A stretch of 64,000 bases of DNA from Pseudomonas sp. SJZ074 (lineage in GTDB: Bacteria > Pseudomonadota > Gammaproteobacteria > Pseudomonadales > Pseudomonadaceae): the NCBI RefSeq assembly GCF_007828215.1, contig NZ_VIUE01000020.1, positions 51,009 to 115,008 of the forward strand. The letters run 5' to 3'. The position numbers and the translations under genes are program-made. The notes below the pieces were generated by a model. The model ran no database searches, was not told the origin of the DNA, and saw only the letters and a program-made list of their open reading frames with translations. Below, piece after piece: positions 55,593-63,893 of this stretch. Positions within the stretch are counted from its first letter, which is position 1, and every line of letters starts with the position of its first letter.

Positions 55593-58070
55593 TTACAGGC
55601 TCTTGTGCCCGAAATAGTTGCTGGCAGGTAATGCCAAGGCTTGCCAGTAGGACGCCAGATGTACGTGCGAGGCCTGGAGCCAGAAACCATCCTGGCAGAC
55701 CAATTGTTCACCGGGTAGTTGCAGCAACAGCGCCAGTGGCAGTGACCGCAAGGAACCTGGGTCCTCATCGTCCTCCGCTTCCCAATCCCGTTCAAAGCAG
55801 CGTAGGTGCACATGTTGCTCGTCGAAACCTTCAAACAGCGGACGGTTGCCCAACCATTGTGGATGCACCCGCAGCGTGTGCGCTTGAACGTCGAGTAGCA
55901 GCAACAGCCAGCCGCGATAGCTTCCACAGAGCTCCGTCACATCGGTGGCCATGCGGGTCAGCGCGAGATAGCGGCCGTCCGGCGACCAGATCATCGAGGG
56001 CGCAAGGTCACTCAATGCACAGCCGGATGCGGTCAACAGATGACCGCCGAGCCGCGGTGCATTCGCACGGACCCAACTGTCGGCATATTCCGTCTCGCTG
56101 CCGAACAGCCAGGCGGCATCCCGATGGGTGGAGGAGGGCTGGATGAAATCGCCCTCGGCAATGGCAGCCTGCGGGCGATCCACCAGGCGCCAAGGGGCAA
56201 CGCGGTAGAGCTGTGACTCGGTCACCCGCAACTCCACGGTGGTGTAGAACAGCCGGGATTGCTCGTCGGGATGAAAGAACGAAGGATCGCCACCGACCTT
56301 CGGCGCAGGCACATTGAAGCGTTGCAGCGCATTGCCGTTCAGGTCCTGATCCAGGCGGCCGGCGATCGCCGCCAGACTCAGTAGGCCGGCACGGAAATCG
56401 AGTAGGCGGGCCACCCACATGCTGGGCCCTTCCAGCACGCATCGCGCCTTCACGTCGACAACCGCCGCGTGGGTCGCGACTGTCATCGAATCTGCAAAAG
56501 GTAACAGCGCCAGATAACGACCGCAGTCGGAAACCCGATGATCCAGTAGCCAGCGCCCCGGCAACTGCCAGTCACCGATCTGACAGCGATAAGCCCCCAA
56601 TCCTTCGTTGTTGTCGCAAAGCCAGATCAAGTGAGCGCAGATACCGCCCAGCATTGGCTGCGTCGCTATGAACGACTCACCTCGCCGGCCCTGACCGTCC
56701 CGCGGCATCGCAATGCTCATTCGGGTCAGTTGAAACTCGGCGACCTGCACCCGACCCTGGGCGTCATGGCCCGCCTGGATTTCGGTATCGCTGTGGATGC
56801 TATCGAGGCGATAGCCATAGCGGCCGAGGGATGGACGCGGGTAGTCGAGGTACGACTCGATATGCACATGGTGCTCGTCGAGGCTCGACACGTCATGCCA
56901 ATAGAAAGAGGGTTCGGCCTCACGCTTCACCCACGGCGAAGGCAGTGCCCGCCAGCCCTGGTCAACCTGCCACAACCAGTAGCGGTCGCCGCTCGGATGC
57001 CCGGTTTGTTCCTGGGCCTGACACACCAGCGCGCGTTGATCGGTGCTCCATACCAATGCTGTGTCGGCGGCCATCAGCAGAGCCGACGGTTGTCCATTGA
57101 CGCTGATGGCATAGCGCGGTGAACGCAATGGTTCCAAAGGCTGGGGCAGATCGCGAAAAGCCGCAGGCAAGACGATGTCACCTACCAGGCATTGTTGCCC
57201 GTCAGCGGAGCGCCGTTCGAAGGTGCACGCGATATTGTCCGGGTAACTGCCAGGTTCCAGCCAAAGGTCAGCAACGGGTAGCAGATCGTTGGCGCTGGCG
57301 GCTTGCAACAGCTCATCGATCCGAGTCTGGCGAACACTGTTATCCACCAACGGGCTATAACGACCGCTCAGGCGATCAAGGTCCAACGTGTCCAGTTCCC
57401 AGAACTCACTGTTGTCGCAGCGGTAGACCCGGCGCTGTTGACGATCCAGGACGACCAGCCCCCAGGCCTGCCGGGACGGCACCGGTGCGGCGAAATAACG
57501 CCCATCGCTGGAAAACACCGCTGAGGAACCAAGGCCTTGCAGGAGCACGCCATCAGGAAACAGATAGTCGCAATAGGTCGGGCCGCCCATGGCGATTTCG
57601 CCGTGGTTGAACGTCCGGATCGGCTCACCCTCAGGAGTCAGTTGCGGCTCGGATCCGCCCCAGGCACTTGGCCCTTTGATAGGGTCCGACACCAGGCCGA
57701 GACGGCGCTCCCATTTGCTGACGCAGGCGAGCCCGCCGATGATGGCGGCGATTGCCGCCAAAATACCCCACCACTCGGGCAGCGCCCTGCCCAGGCTGAA
57801 ACCCAGGCCAAAGACGGCGCCGATCATCAACCGGGCACAGCCCCGTCCCACTGATAAGAAACCCAGTCTCGCCGCGATGCCCATCAACAGGCCGAAGAGC
57901 AGCACCGTTAGCAGTGCCAGCGGGGGTGGCATGACCGTGACGAAAAAGGCCGGAACCAGGAGGATGGCGAGTTGCCAGAATAGCTCTAGGAACAGTCGGG
58001 GGAGGGTGGCGATGATGAGCGTCTCGGTGAGGGATTTGAGTGAAAGGATTCGGCGCGGGATGGCTTTCAC
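55593..58070 (-). CDS. Large protein with N-terminal membrane helices, function unknown
   Basis: An 825-residue protein from a GTG at 58070 without a clear ribosome site. Three or four hydrophobic helices fill residues 20-115 (FWQLAILLVPAFFVTVM, LALLTVLLFGLLMGIAA, WWGILAAIAAIIGGLACV); the remaining 700 residues are soluble and rich in Trp and in repeated blade-like pieces such as SSDGRYFAAPV, SDCGRYLALLPF and WSPDGRYLALTRM, which suggests a beta-propeller of the WD40/TolB type. No catalytic motif is seen. It is last before the tRNA/island boundary and upstream of the AsnC gene on the same strand. I do not recognise a named family. Confidence 0.8.
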   Translation of the reverse strand: MKAIPRRILSLKSLTETLIIATLPRLFLELFWQLAILLVPAFFVTVMPPPLALLTVLLFGLLMGIAARLGFLSVGRGCARLMIGAVFGLGFSLGRALPEWWGILAAIAAIIGGLACVSKWERRLGLVSDPIKGPSAWGGSEPQLTPEGEPIRTFNHGEIAMGGPTYCDYLFPDGVLLQGLGSSAVFSSDGRYFAAPVPSRQAWGLVVLDRQQRRVYRCDNSEFWELDTLDLDRLSGRYSPLVDNSVRQTRIDELLQAASANDLLPVADLWLEPGSYPDNIACTFERRSADGQQCLVGDIVLPAAFRDLPQPLEPLRSPRYAISVNGQPSALLMAADTALVWSTDQRALVCQAQEQTGHPSGDRYWLWQVDQGWRALPSPWVKREAEPSFYWHDVSSLDEHHVHIESYLDYPRPSLGRYGYRLDSIHSDTEIQAGHDAQGRVQVAEFQLTRMSIAMPRDGQGRRGESFIATQPMLGGICAHLIWLCDNNEGLGAYRCQIGDWQLPGRWLLDHRVSDCGRYLALLPFADSMTVATHAAVVDVKARCVLEGPSMWVARLLDFRAGLLSLAAIAGRLDQDLNGNALQRFNVPAPKVGGDPSFFHPDEQSRLFYTTVELRVTESQLYRVAPWRLVDRPQAAIAEGDFIQPSSTHRDAAWLFGSETEYADSWVRANAPRLGGHLLTASGCALSDLAPSMIWSPDGRYLALTRMATDVTELCGSYRGWLLLLLDVQAHTLRVHPQWLGNRPLFEGFDEQHVHLRCFERDWEAEDDEDPGSLRSLPLALLLQLPGEQLVCQDGFWLQASHVHLASYWQALALPASNYFGHKSL

Positions 58071-58151
58071 CGTTGTCAGCCCACGGAGTATTGCTTCTGG
58101 TGAACCAGGGGAGCAAGGGAGGGGGGCTTAAAATCCAGGCGCCAGACACGC

Positions 58152-58176
58152 GAAAGCCGCGCATTGCGCGGCTTTC
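58152..58176 (-). terminator. Terminator of the tRNA-Ile locus
   Basis: GAAAGCCGCG-CATTG-CGCGGCTTTC, five bases beyond the CCA end of the tRNA fragment. It is the original tRNA terminator that stayed with the chromosome after island insertion. Confidence 0.75.
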
Positions 58177-58180
58177 AAGT

Positions 58181-58226
58181 TGGTGGGCCCACACGGACTC
58201 GAACCGTGGACCAAAGGATTATGAGT
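58181..58226 (-). other. 3' half of a tRNA-Ile(CAT) gene: island attachment site
   Basis: Read on the minus strand this runs from the anticodon loop (ACTCATAATCC) through the variable loop, T arm (GGTTCGAGTCC) and acceptor end to GGGCCCACCA. Upstream of the anticodon the sequence abruptly stops matching a tRNA, so this is not an intact gene. It is a 46-bp att core left by integration of an element into the tRNA 3' end. The intact gene should be at the far end of the island, outside the window. Identity as Ile2 (CAT, lysidine-modified) rather than Met is from the remembered Pseudomonas sequence. Confidence 0.85.
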
Positions 58227-58400
58227 TTGCGCGTGATACTAAAAGGCTAGTAGAGTTTCGCGTAGCCTACGTAAAACTGGGTATCAGAGCGAGAAATTGG
58301 CTTCTGTATCCAGCAGTAATCAAGCGAAGCTCCAAAAAGTTTAGCACTGTACCTCCAGTGTACCTGCGCTGGATAACAAAATCTTCCATGGACGACATGC
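58227..58400. other. Left border region of the island
   Basis: Base composition drops sharply here. The 174 bases hold no gene; they include a 7-base direct repeat TGTACCT at 58348 and 58359 (11-base period), possibly an integrase or excisionase arm site, and presumably the promoter of the nuclease gene. Confidence 0.5.
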
Positions 58401-59537
58401 ATGACCACCCAAATTTGCATCCAAGACCCCGATTACCAAGCCTCTGTCTCACTACATGAGGCCCTGAACGCAGCGGGCGAGGGCGCGACGTCCGCTGCTG
58501 GCGCTTACGCTTTCGTTTCAAAAGGCGGTGTTGATTTGCTAATGGGCGCGCCTTCATTTAGCCAAATGCTTGGAAAAAACCCTATTCAGCTCGTCGTAGG
58601 TATGGATGCAATCACGAATGAAGCAGCTATAGGTGCACTGCAAGCCCTTCAGGGTCGTCATCATGGGCTTGAGATCACGGCCTTTGTTCATGACAAAAAA
58701 GGGGCAGTCTTCCATCCAAAAGTTTGCTGGTTTAAAAACGATCAAGGTGGTGTGGTGGTCACAGGGTCTGGCAACCTTACGGTCGGTGGTCTCAGAAAAA
58801 ATCGCGAAGTATTCTCCGTTGCACAAGTCGATGCTGAAGAGATCAACTCCATTGAGCAAAACTGGGATGCTTGGATTGAGTCAAACAGGAATAACTTGCA
58901 TTCGCTTGATAGCGAGGTTGTGTCGGAACGAGCTAAGCTAAACAACATCCGCAAAGCTGTATTTCTTGACGATCTGGAAAATGTAGACGTTGTTGGAGAG
59001 AAACAGCTTCAAGAAGTTCAAGTCTTTGATGTCGCTGATATGGAGGCGGCAGAAGACTTAGATGACTGGAGTTTCAGTTCCGACGCCATTTTTCTGGTTG
59101 CAGAAATTCCTAAAAGTGGTCGACGCTGGAAGCAAGCTAACTTTACACTTGAAACCTTTGTAGGTTTCTTTGGTGGTATTCGAGGTGACAACTCTAAGCG
59201 CTTAGTGCTCCGAGCTATTTACGACTCGGGAGAATATGGCAATCTAGAAGATCGTCCTTGTGTGACTGTGGCAAGTGACAATTTTAGAGTCGAACTCGAA
59301 GCGGCGTCGGGATTGGACTATCCAGTCGAAGGGCGACCGATAGGGGTCTTTGTTCGAATTTCTGTCCGAATGTTTGCATACTATCTGAGTATGCCTGGAA
59401 CTCGCTCTTATGAGTCTCTACGGAACTGGCTTGATGAAAACGCGGGTGGAGAAAGTGTAAGGCGAGTGGTTTCTTCAGTGAATAACTCGCCTGAGGTTAT
59501 TGATGCAACGCCACTCGCAAGGTTTTTGAAAAACTAA
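58401..59537 (+). CDS. BfiI-like PLD-family restriction endonuclease
   Basis: A 378-residue protein. The N-terminal half is a phospholipase-D-type nuclease with one H-x-K motif per chain: FHPKVCWF (His105, Lys107), then GSGN (Asn125) and KNREVF (Glu136). These positions equal the active-site residues I recall for BfiI, a 358-residue metal-independent type IIS enzyme that forms its single active centre at a dimer interface. The C-terminal half (FLVAEIPKSGRRWKQANFTL and FGGIRGDNSK) resembles the B3-like DNA-binding domain of BfiI and NgoFVII. It ends overlapping the convergent D12 methyltransferase gene by four bases. Codon use is AT-rich compared with the chromosome. Recognition sequence unknown. 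Confidence 0.85.
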   Translation: MTTQICIQDPDYQASVSLHEALNAAGEGATSAAGAYAFVSKGGVDLLMGAPSFSQMLGKNPIQLVVGMDAITNEAAIGALQALQGRHHGLEITAFVHDKKGAVFHPKVCWFKNDQGGVVVTGSGNLTVGGLRKNREVFSVAQVDAEEINSIEQNWDAWIESNRNNLHSLDSEVVSERAKLNNIRKAVFLDDLENVDVVGEKQLQEVQVFDVADMEAAEDLDDWSFSSDAIFLVAEIPKSGRRWKQANFTLETFVGFFGGIRGDNSKRLVLRAIYDSGEYGNLEDRPCVTVASDNFRVELEAASGLDYPVEGRPIGVFVRISVRMFAYYLSMPGTRSYESLRNWLDENAGGESVRRVVSSVNNSPEVIDATPLARFLKN

Positions 59538-60937
59538 TTTTTGCAAATTATTAGAATTTCACCATGCGGCTTTTGCTCGAAACTATTTTCTCGGCTATTT
59601 AATTTGTTGTGCTTGAACTCTCCAGGGCACACTGTATAAATTTCTTGGAAGTGGCTACGAGCAAGCGCTGTCAAATCTTCTATCGTCATAACTCTCGGGT
59701 GTTCTCCTTCACGGACAACGTGCGGGGAATAGGAGAGGACTAAGCTTGCTCCCAACTTCGAAACTTTACTGAATAGTGTAGTGAAGGCCTGGGGGGCTTG
59801 TGAACGGATGCAGAATGGAGATTGATGGCGCTGCTCCCTATAAAGCCCACGACTGAGGCGCAAACTTCCGCCAATTTTGGTTCGTGAAACGGTTGGGGAG
59901 TCTCTAAGGCAAAGTGTCTCAAGGACATGATAAAAACGACTGTAGTGATCACGCGTGTAGGGTGGATCAGCATATACAACCCGAGTGTTTTTGGGTAATT
60001 GATCTAGCGCGTCCGAAAAGTCCATGCATAGAGCTTGATGTGGAAGGTTGTTACATTGCAACCCTACATATTTTTTTAGGTTCTCGGAAAAAACATCAAA
60101 AATATCGATCTCTCTATCTTTCTTGACTTTTGCGGCTATGCCTTTCTTGGGCTGTCCATTAGACATGCGGGGCTGTATTGGTTGAGCGAACTGTTTGCCG
60201 ATTGTATTTACTGCATTGCTGACAGCACTGAGCAATGCTGCAAGTAACGTATCTTTATCGCGAGATTCAGAGTTTTCTATTTCATAAAGGATGGCATCAA
60301 TAGCTGCCGTTTGTTTAAATGAAAAATAGATGCCGCCATAGTATAGAGTAGCAGTGCACAAGCCTTCGAACTTGCTCTCTAGTCGCATAAGTTTTTTATG
60401 TGAAGCTTTTAGGGCATATTCCAGAAGTCCAGAGCAGTTGAGGTAGTTTTCATCGGCGGATTTTATTAAAGACGCCTCCTCCAAAAACTCACACAGTTGC
60501 AAAGGCAGCCCTTCAAGTGCTCTTGAAATTGCTTCGCTCTCATACTCTAAAACTTCTGTGCATGATTCAATTAATGCAGCGTGCATGGTTGAAGAACGGC
60601 ACTTGTCAATAAATATATCAGGCTGAATGGAATTGCTTGGATTTAAAACAGCTGAGCATATGACTCGAGAATACTCCTGAATGTCGGCCGAAATTACCGT
60701 TCTGGCTTGGGACAGGAATCTGGACACGGAGCCAGAGCCAGCAAACAAATCTGCAACTACATCATTAGGCGATGAAAGCTCATCAATAACTTCACCGATA
60801 GCGTCAAGCATCCTTAGTTTGCTCCCAAGATAATTGAGAGATCGGAAAAAGTACTTCTTGTTATTGGTAAGCGATGGTATAATCCGCTCATTTTTGATAA
60901 GCGATTCAAAGTTTTCAGGGGGCGCTATCTGATTCAA
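59534..60937 (-). CDS. D12-class DNA adenine N6-methyltransferase
   Basis: A 467-residue modification enzyme. Motif X NYLGSKLRMLDAI near residue 35, SAM motif I VVADLFAGSGSVSRF near residue 60 and catalytic motif IV VVYADPPYTRDHY (Asp-Pro-Pro-Tyr, near residue 324) appear in the alpha-class (Dam-like) order. The 250-residue stretch between motifs I and IV is the target-recognition part, longer than in Dam. No ATG is available; I chose a TTG at 60937 because AAGGGG lies six bases before it, while the frame opens further at a TTG at 60973. It should protect one strand of an asymmetric site cut by the adjacent PLD nuclease. Confidence 0.87.
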   Translation of the reverse strand: MNQIAPPENFESLIKNERIIPSLTNNKKYFFRSLNYLGSKLRMLDAIGEVIDELSSPNDVVADLFAGSGSVSRFLSQARTVISADIQEYSRVICSAVLNPSNSIQPDIFIDKCRSSTMHAALIESCTEVLEYESEAISRALEGLPLQLCEFLEEASLIKSADENYLNCSGLLEYALKASHKKLMRLESKFEGLCTATLYYGGIYFSFKQTAAIDAILYEIENSESRDKDTLLAALLSAVSNAVNTIGKQFAQPIQPRMSNGQPKKGIAAKVKKDREIDIFDVFSENLKKYVGLQCNNLPHQALCMDFSDALDQLPKNTRVVYADPPYTRDHYSRFYHVLETLCLRDSPTVSRTKIGGSLRLSRGLYREQRHQSPFCIRSQAPQAFTTLFSKVSKLGASLVLSYSPHVVREGEHPRVMTIEDLTALARSHFQEIYTVCPGEFKHNKLNSRENSFEQKPHGEILIICKN

Positions 60938-60981
60938 AGTTGTCCCCTTTGAGACTTGATGGCTAGTGAGCAAATTGCAAA

Positions 60982-62103
60982 ATGTTGAAAAAGATTAAGA
61001 AACATAGTTGCGATGAGGGTGGTGTAAGCGGAGAGATTATACACGGAGACAATCTCCTGGTGCTACAGGATCTTTCAAAAAAATATTGCGGCGCCGTCAA
61101 GTGTGTGTATATAGATCCGCCCTATAATAATGGCGAGGACTATAGTCATTATATGGATAATCGAGAGCATTTGGAGTGGCTCTCGATGATCGAGGTCAGG
61201 CTTAAGTTGTTACGGGATCTCCTCGCAGATGACGGGAGTATTTGGATTTCCATCGATGACGGAGAGGTTCATTATTTAAAAGTGGCGGCAGACAAAATAT
61301 TCGGCCGAGAAAATTTTGTTACCACTGTAATATGGCAGCAACGAACTACGCGTGAAAATCGGAAAGCCTTTTCCAATAATCATGAATATATTCTCGTTTA
61401 TGCCAAGAACTGTAAGCGCTTTGCGGCTGTGGCCAACAAATTGCCCGGCACGCAAGAAATAATAGATCGGTATAAAAATCCCGACAATGATCCACGGGGC
61501 CCTTGGCAATCTGTTTCAGCGAATGTACAGGCAGGTCATGCAGTGCCTAGCCAGTTCTATGAGATAACGTCTCCGAGCGGTCGAGTTTATTCGCCTCCTA
61601 ACGGTAGATGCTGGGCGTATAACAAAGCCAGAATGGATAAGGAAATAGCTGAAAATAACGTTTGGTTCGGAAAGGACGGTACTGGCGTGCCTAGAGTCAA
61701 AAAGTTTCTTAGGGATAAGGTTATAAAGGTCACGCCTGAGACAATCTGGCTTGCGGAAGAATGTGGAACGAGTAAGAGCGCCAAAAAACACCTGCTAAAA
61801 ATGTTTCCTGATGAGACCGTTTTTGACACCCCGAAGCCAGAAGAACTAATCAGAAAGGTTTTGTCTATCGCTACTAATCCTGGAGATCTGGTGCTGGACG
61901 CTTTTTTAGGCTCGGGCACCACTGCTGCGGTAGCTCACAAAATGAATCGTCGATACATAGGTATTGAAGCTGGTGATCATATTGTAGATATAGTTGTTCG
62001 GCGGCTTCGTTATGTAATAGACGGGGACACTGATGGTATTACAAAAGTCGAAGGGTGGCGCGGCGGCGGCGGATTCGAATTCCTCCGCTATACAGCCGAT
62101 TAA
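60982..62103 (+). CDS. Beta-class DNA adenine methyltransferase
   Basis: A 373-residue enzyme with catalytic motif CVYIDPPYNNGEDY at residues 42-55 before the SAM motif LDAFLGSGTTAAVAH at about 305-319: the beta-class order of type III Mod and many type II N6-adenine enzymes. HEYILVYAKN and WISIDDGEVHYL are further family motifs. The central 150 residues are the target-recognition region. The start is divergent from the D12 gene with only 44 bases between start codons, so the two methyltransferases share a bidirectional control region. Together with the nuclease it forms a two-methylase, type IIS-like system. Confidence 0.87.
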   Translation: MLKKIKKHSCDEGGVSGEIIHGDNLLVLQDLSKKYCGAVKCVYIDPPYNNGEDYSHYMDNREHLEWLSMIEVRLKLLRDLLADDGSIWISIDDGEVHYLKVAADKIFGRENFVTTVIWQQRTTRENRKAFSNNHEYILVYAKNCKRFAAVANKLPGTQEIIDRYKNPDNDPRGPWQSVSANVQAGHAVPSQFYEITSPSGRVYSPPNGRCWAYNKARMDKEIAENNVWFGKDGTGVPRVKKFLRDKVIKVTPETIWLAEECGTSKSAKKHLLKMFPDETVFDTPKPEELIRKVLSIATNPGDLVLDAFLGSGTTAAVAHKMNRRYIGIEAGDHIVDIVVRRLRYVIDGDTDGITKVEGWRGGGGFEFLRYTAD

Positions 62104-62624
62104 TTGGAAGTGCTGATAAGGGGGTTGAGATTTTGAGGTCCCTCGGCTGATTGTCGGATACTCCAATTTTCTCAACGGGCCCTGATATTGTTGCTGCACT
62201 AGTCCACCTACACCTTTGCAACATGGTGAGGGGACTGGGTAATTGCGCTCTACCGTACCACCCGTTTGCATTCACTTGCCCACTCATTTTCATTCGACCT
62301 GACCAGTCGTTTACGTCGGATTTGACCAGCATACTGGGTAGCCTGGCTCTCAGAAGTCGACCCATAGCGGGCCTTGGTGGAGGGCGGCAAACGGCAAAAA
62401 GCAGACTGTTCAGCAATGGTCTAACAACAGGTACGTTGAGGCTTGGAGGTGTCTTCGAATCCGTAGCGCTTCAAACGGCCGCAATCGACTAACGATAGGC
62501 ATGCGTGCTGTACCGCTCTTAACGTCCGTTCAAGGGCGGCCATAACCTGAGTGAACTGCAATAGCCTACCTGTCAAAAGGCCATTACACTGGAAATCACC
62601 AAACGGAAGCGGAGTGAAGGAGCG
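62104..62624. other. Non-coding interval before the FRG gene
   Basis: 521 bases with no convincing gene. It contains the left member of an inverted repeat (62295-62330). On the minus strand short frames read LVKSDVNDWSGRMKMSG, perhaps a remnant of a lost gene. The last 60 bases should hold the FRG gene promoter. Confidence 0.5.
62295..62330 (-). repeat. Left copy of a 36-bp imperfect inverted repeat
   Basis: Its complement, starting GCTGGTCAAATCCGACG, matches 63661-63696 at 30 of 36 positions by eye. The two copies bracket the FRG-domain gene. Confidence 0.65.
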
Positions 62625-63551
62625 ATGGCAAGTCCAACAGAGATACCTTTCCACACTGCACGCCAGTTGCTGGACCACTTGTCCCCTCTAAACCCTATTT
62701 GGGGTACTGGAAGATTCATCTTTAGAGGCCAGCCAAGTGATGAGTACAAGCTGACACCATCAGTGTGCAGGCGTGGAACAGGATCATTCGCCTATGGCTC
62801 GCCAAGAAGGATGTTTGATGTCTCAACGGCTGGGCAAGTAGCCTTCGAGCTGGAGATCTTGAGGAAATTTCTGATCGGCTGTGATCGCTCAGGGCTAAAT
62901 GTTCCGGGTTACACGGAACAGTTGAGCAGAACACTTGCCGATGGTTGGGGTTCGCTCCAAAGCCCGCATACCCCTTGGCCGTCTACTCAACTATACGAAA
63001 TCATGGCCGTAGCTCAACACTACGATGTGCCCACTCGCCTCCTAGACTGGACTGAGAGAAGCTTTGTCGCTTGTTACTTCGCTGCCTCATCGGCAAACCT
63101 TGAGATTGATAACAGGGAGATGCCGAGGCTGGCAATCTGGGCTCTGGACACCACTTATGCGATGCACTGGAAAACAGTGAAGGTGATTAGAACTCCAGGG
63201 GGAACGAGCAAAAATCAGGCGGCTCAGTCTGGTTTATTCACTACGCATGAGGTTAAGGGATATAACCCAGACGACTTGTATCAGGTAGAAGCGCTAGAGG
63301 ATGTTGAAGAGATTTACAGCATGGCAGGGAGCCACACACCACTTGTCAAAATGACCTTGCCGATTGAGGAAGCTCCCGCCTTACTCGACCTTTGCTCGCG
63401 CCTTGGCGTAGATGGCTCAACGCTCTTTCCCGGCTTCCATGGTGTGGCAAAAAGCGTAAGAGATTGGGCTAACGTTGAGGTTGGTGTGAGGCCGTCTCAG
63501 TCCCTCATTCAAGAATACAATGAAGACGGCTACGATCCAGACTTCCATTAA
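62625..63551 (+). CDS. FRG-domain protein
   Basis: A 308-residue protein with GGAG six bases before the ATG. The FRG domain is defined by RFIFRGQPSDEYKLTPSVCR at residues 30-49 and AVAQHYDVPTRLLDWTERSF near 128-147, followed by VACYFAA. FRG domains have a conserved F-R-G motif and are often found in mobile or defence-rich regions; their activity is poorly known. The C-terminal part (IYSMAGSHTPLVKMTLP, LCSRLGVDGSTLFPGFHGVAKSV) is the usual FRG-protein tail, in which Asp-x-x-T-L-F-P-G is typical. It is a single gene flanked by an imperfect inverted repeat, downstream of the R-M genes. Defence or toxin function is inference. Confidence 0.85.
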   Translation: MASPTEIPFHTARQLLDHLSPLNPIWGTGRFIFRGQPSDEYKLTPSVCRRGTGSFAYGSPRRMFDVSTAGQVAFELEILRKFLIGCDRSGLNVPGYTEQLSRTLADGWGSLQSPHTPWPSTQLYEIMAVAQHYDVPTRLLDWTERSFVACYFAASSANLEIDNREMPRLAIWALDTTYAMHWKTVKVIRTPGGTSKNQAAQSGLFTTHEVKGYNPDDLYQVEALEDVEEIYSMAGSHTPLVKMTLPIEEAPALLDLCSRLGVDGSTLFPGFHGVAKSVRDWANVEVGVRPSQSLIQEYNEDGYDPDFH

Positions 63552-63660
63552 ATAGCAGTCGCTGCGGGGTATTCGAAGCAACAAACTGAATCGCCCCTGA
63601 TTTCCTGGACGCCTTCGACTGGCTCTTTTGGCAGACTTCCGCCGCTCGATCCACCCGGTT

Positions 63661-63696
63661 GCTGGTCAAGTCCGATGCAAACGACGGGTCGAGTCG
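63661..63696 (+). repeat. Right copy of the 36-bp imperfect inverted repeat
   Basis: Starts GCTGGTCAAGTCCGATGCAA and matches the complement of 62295-62330 (30 of 36). In both copies one frame reads L-V-K-S-D-x-N-D-x-S, so they could be fragments of one gene as well as true terminal repeats. Confidence 0.65.
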
Positions 63697-63821
63697 GTCC
63701 TAACTGCGACTGGTGAATTATATCGATTCTCTTGGATCGTCCGTAACGGTGTTGTGCGCACAGTGTTCCGGTGTTTGGCCTATCCTGCCTTAGCCCTCCA
63801 TAGCGCCTGCATAGTGTGTTT

Positions 63822-63837
63822 TTTCGTCATGACGAAA
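63822..63837. promoter_or_regulatory. TTTCGTCA-TGACGAAA palindrome
   Basis: A perfect 16-bp palindrome, followed within seven bases by another TTTTCGTCG. ATGACGAA recurs at the start of the frame at 63894. A possible operator for that downstream gene. Confidence 0.4.
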
Positions 63838-63893
63838 TTTTCGTCGCTAATGAGGGGCAGCGGTTTTGCTCACTCACTTCTAAATGAGCCTGT

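Larger units (their letters stand above)
63552..63893. other. Non-coding interval after the FRG gene
   Basis: 342 bases. It contains the right copy of the inverted repeat and a 16-bp palindrome (63822-63837). An 89-codon frame at 63628-63897 has no ribosome site or family features and is not called. Confidence 0.5.

Noticed and set aside
58181..58260. An intact tRNA gene at the island edge
   Set aside because: The sequence matches only from the anticodon loop to CCA; the D arm and 5' acceptor strand are absent.
62421..62678. An 85-codon minus-strand frame with four cysteines
   Set aside because: It overlaps the start and ribosome site of the FRG gene, and the opposite strand carries the better-supported gene.
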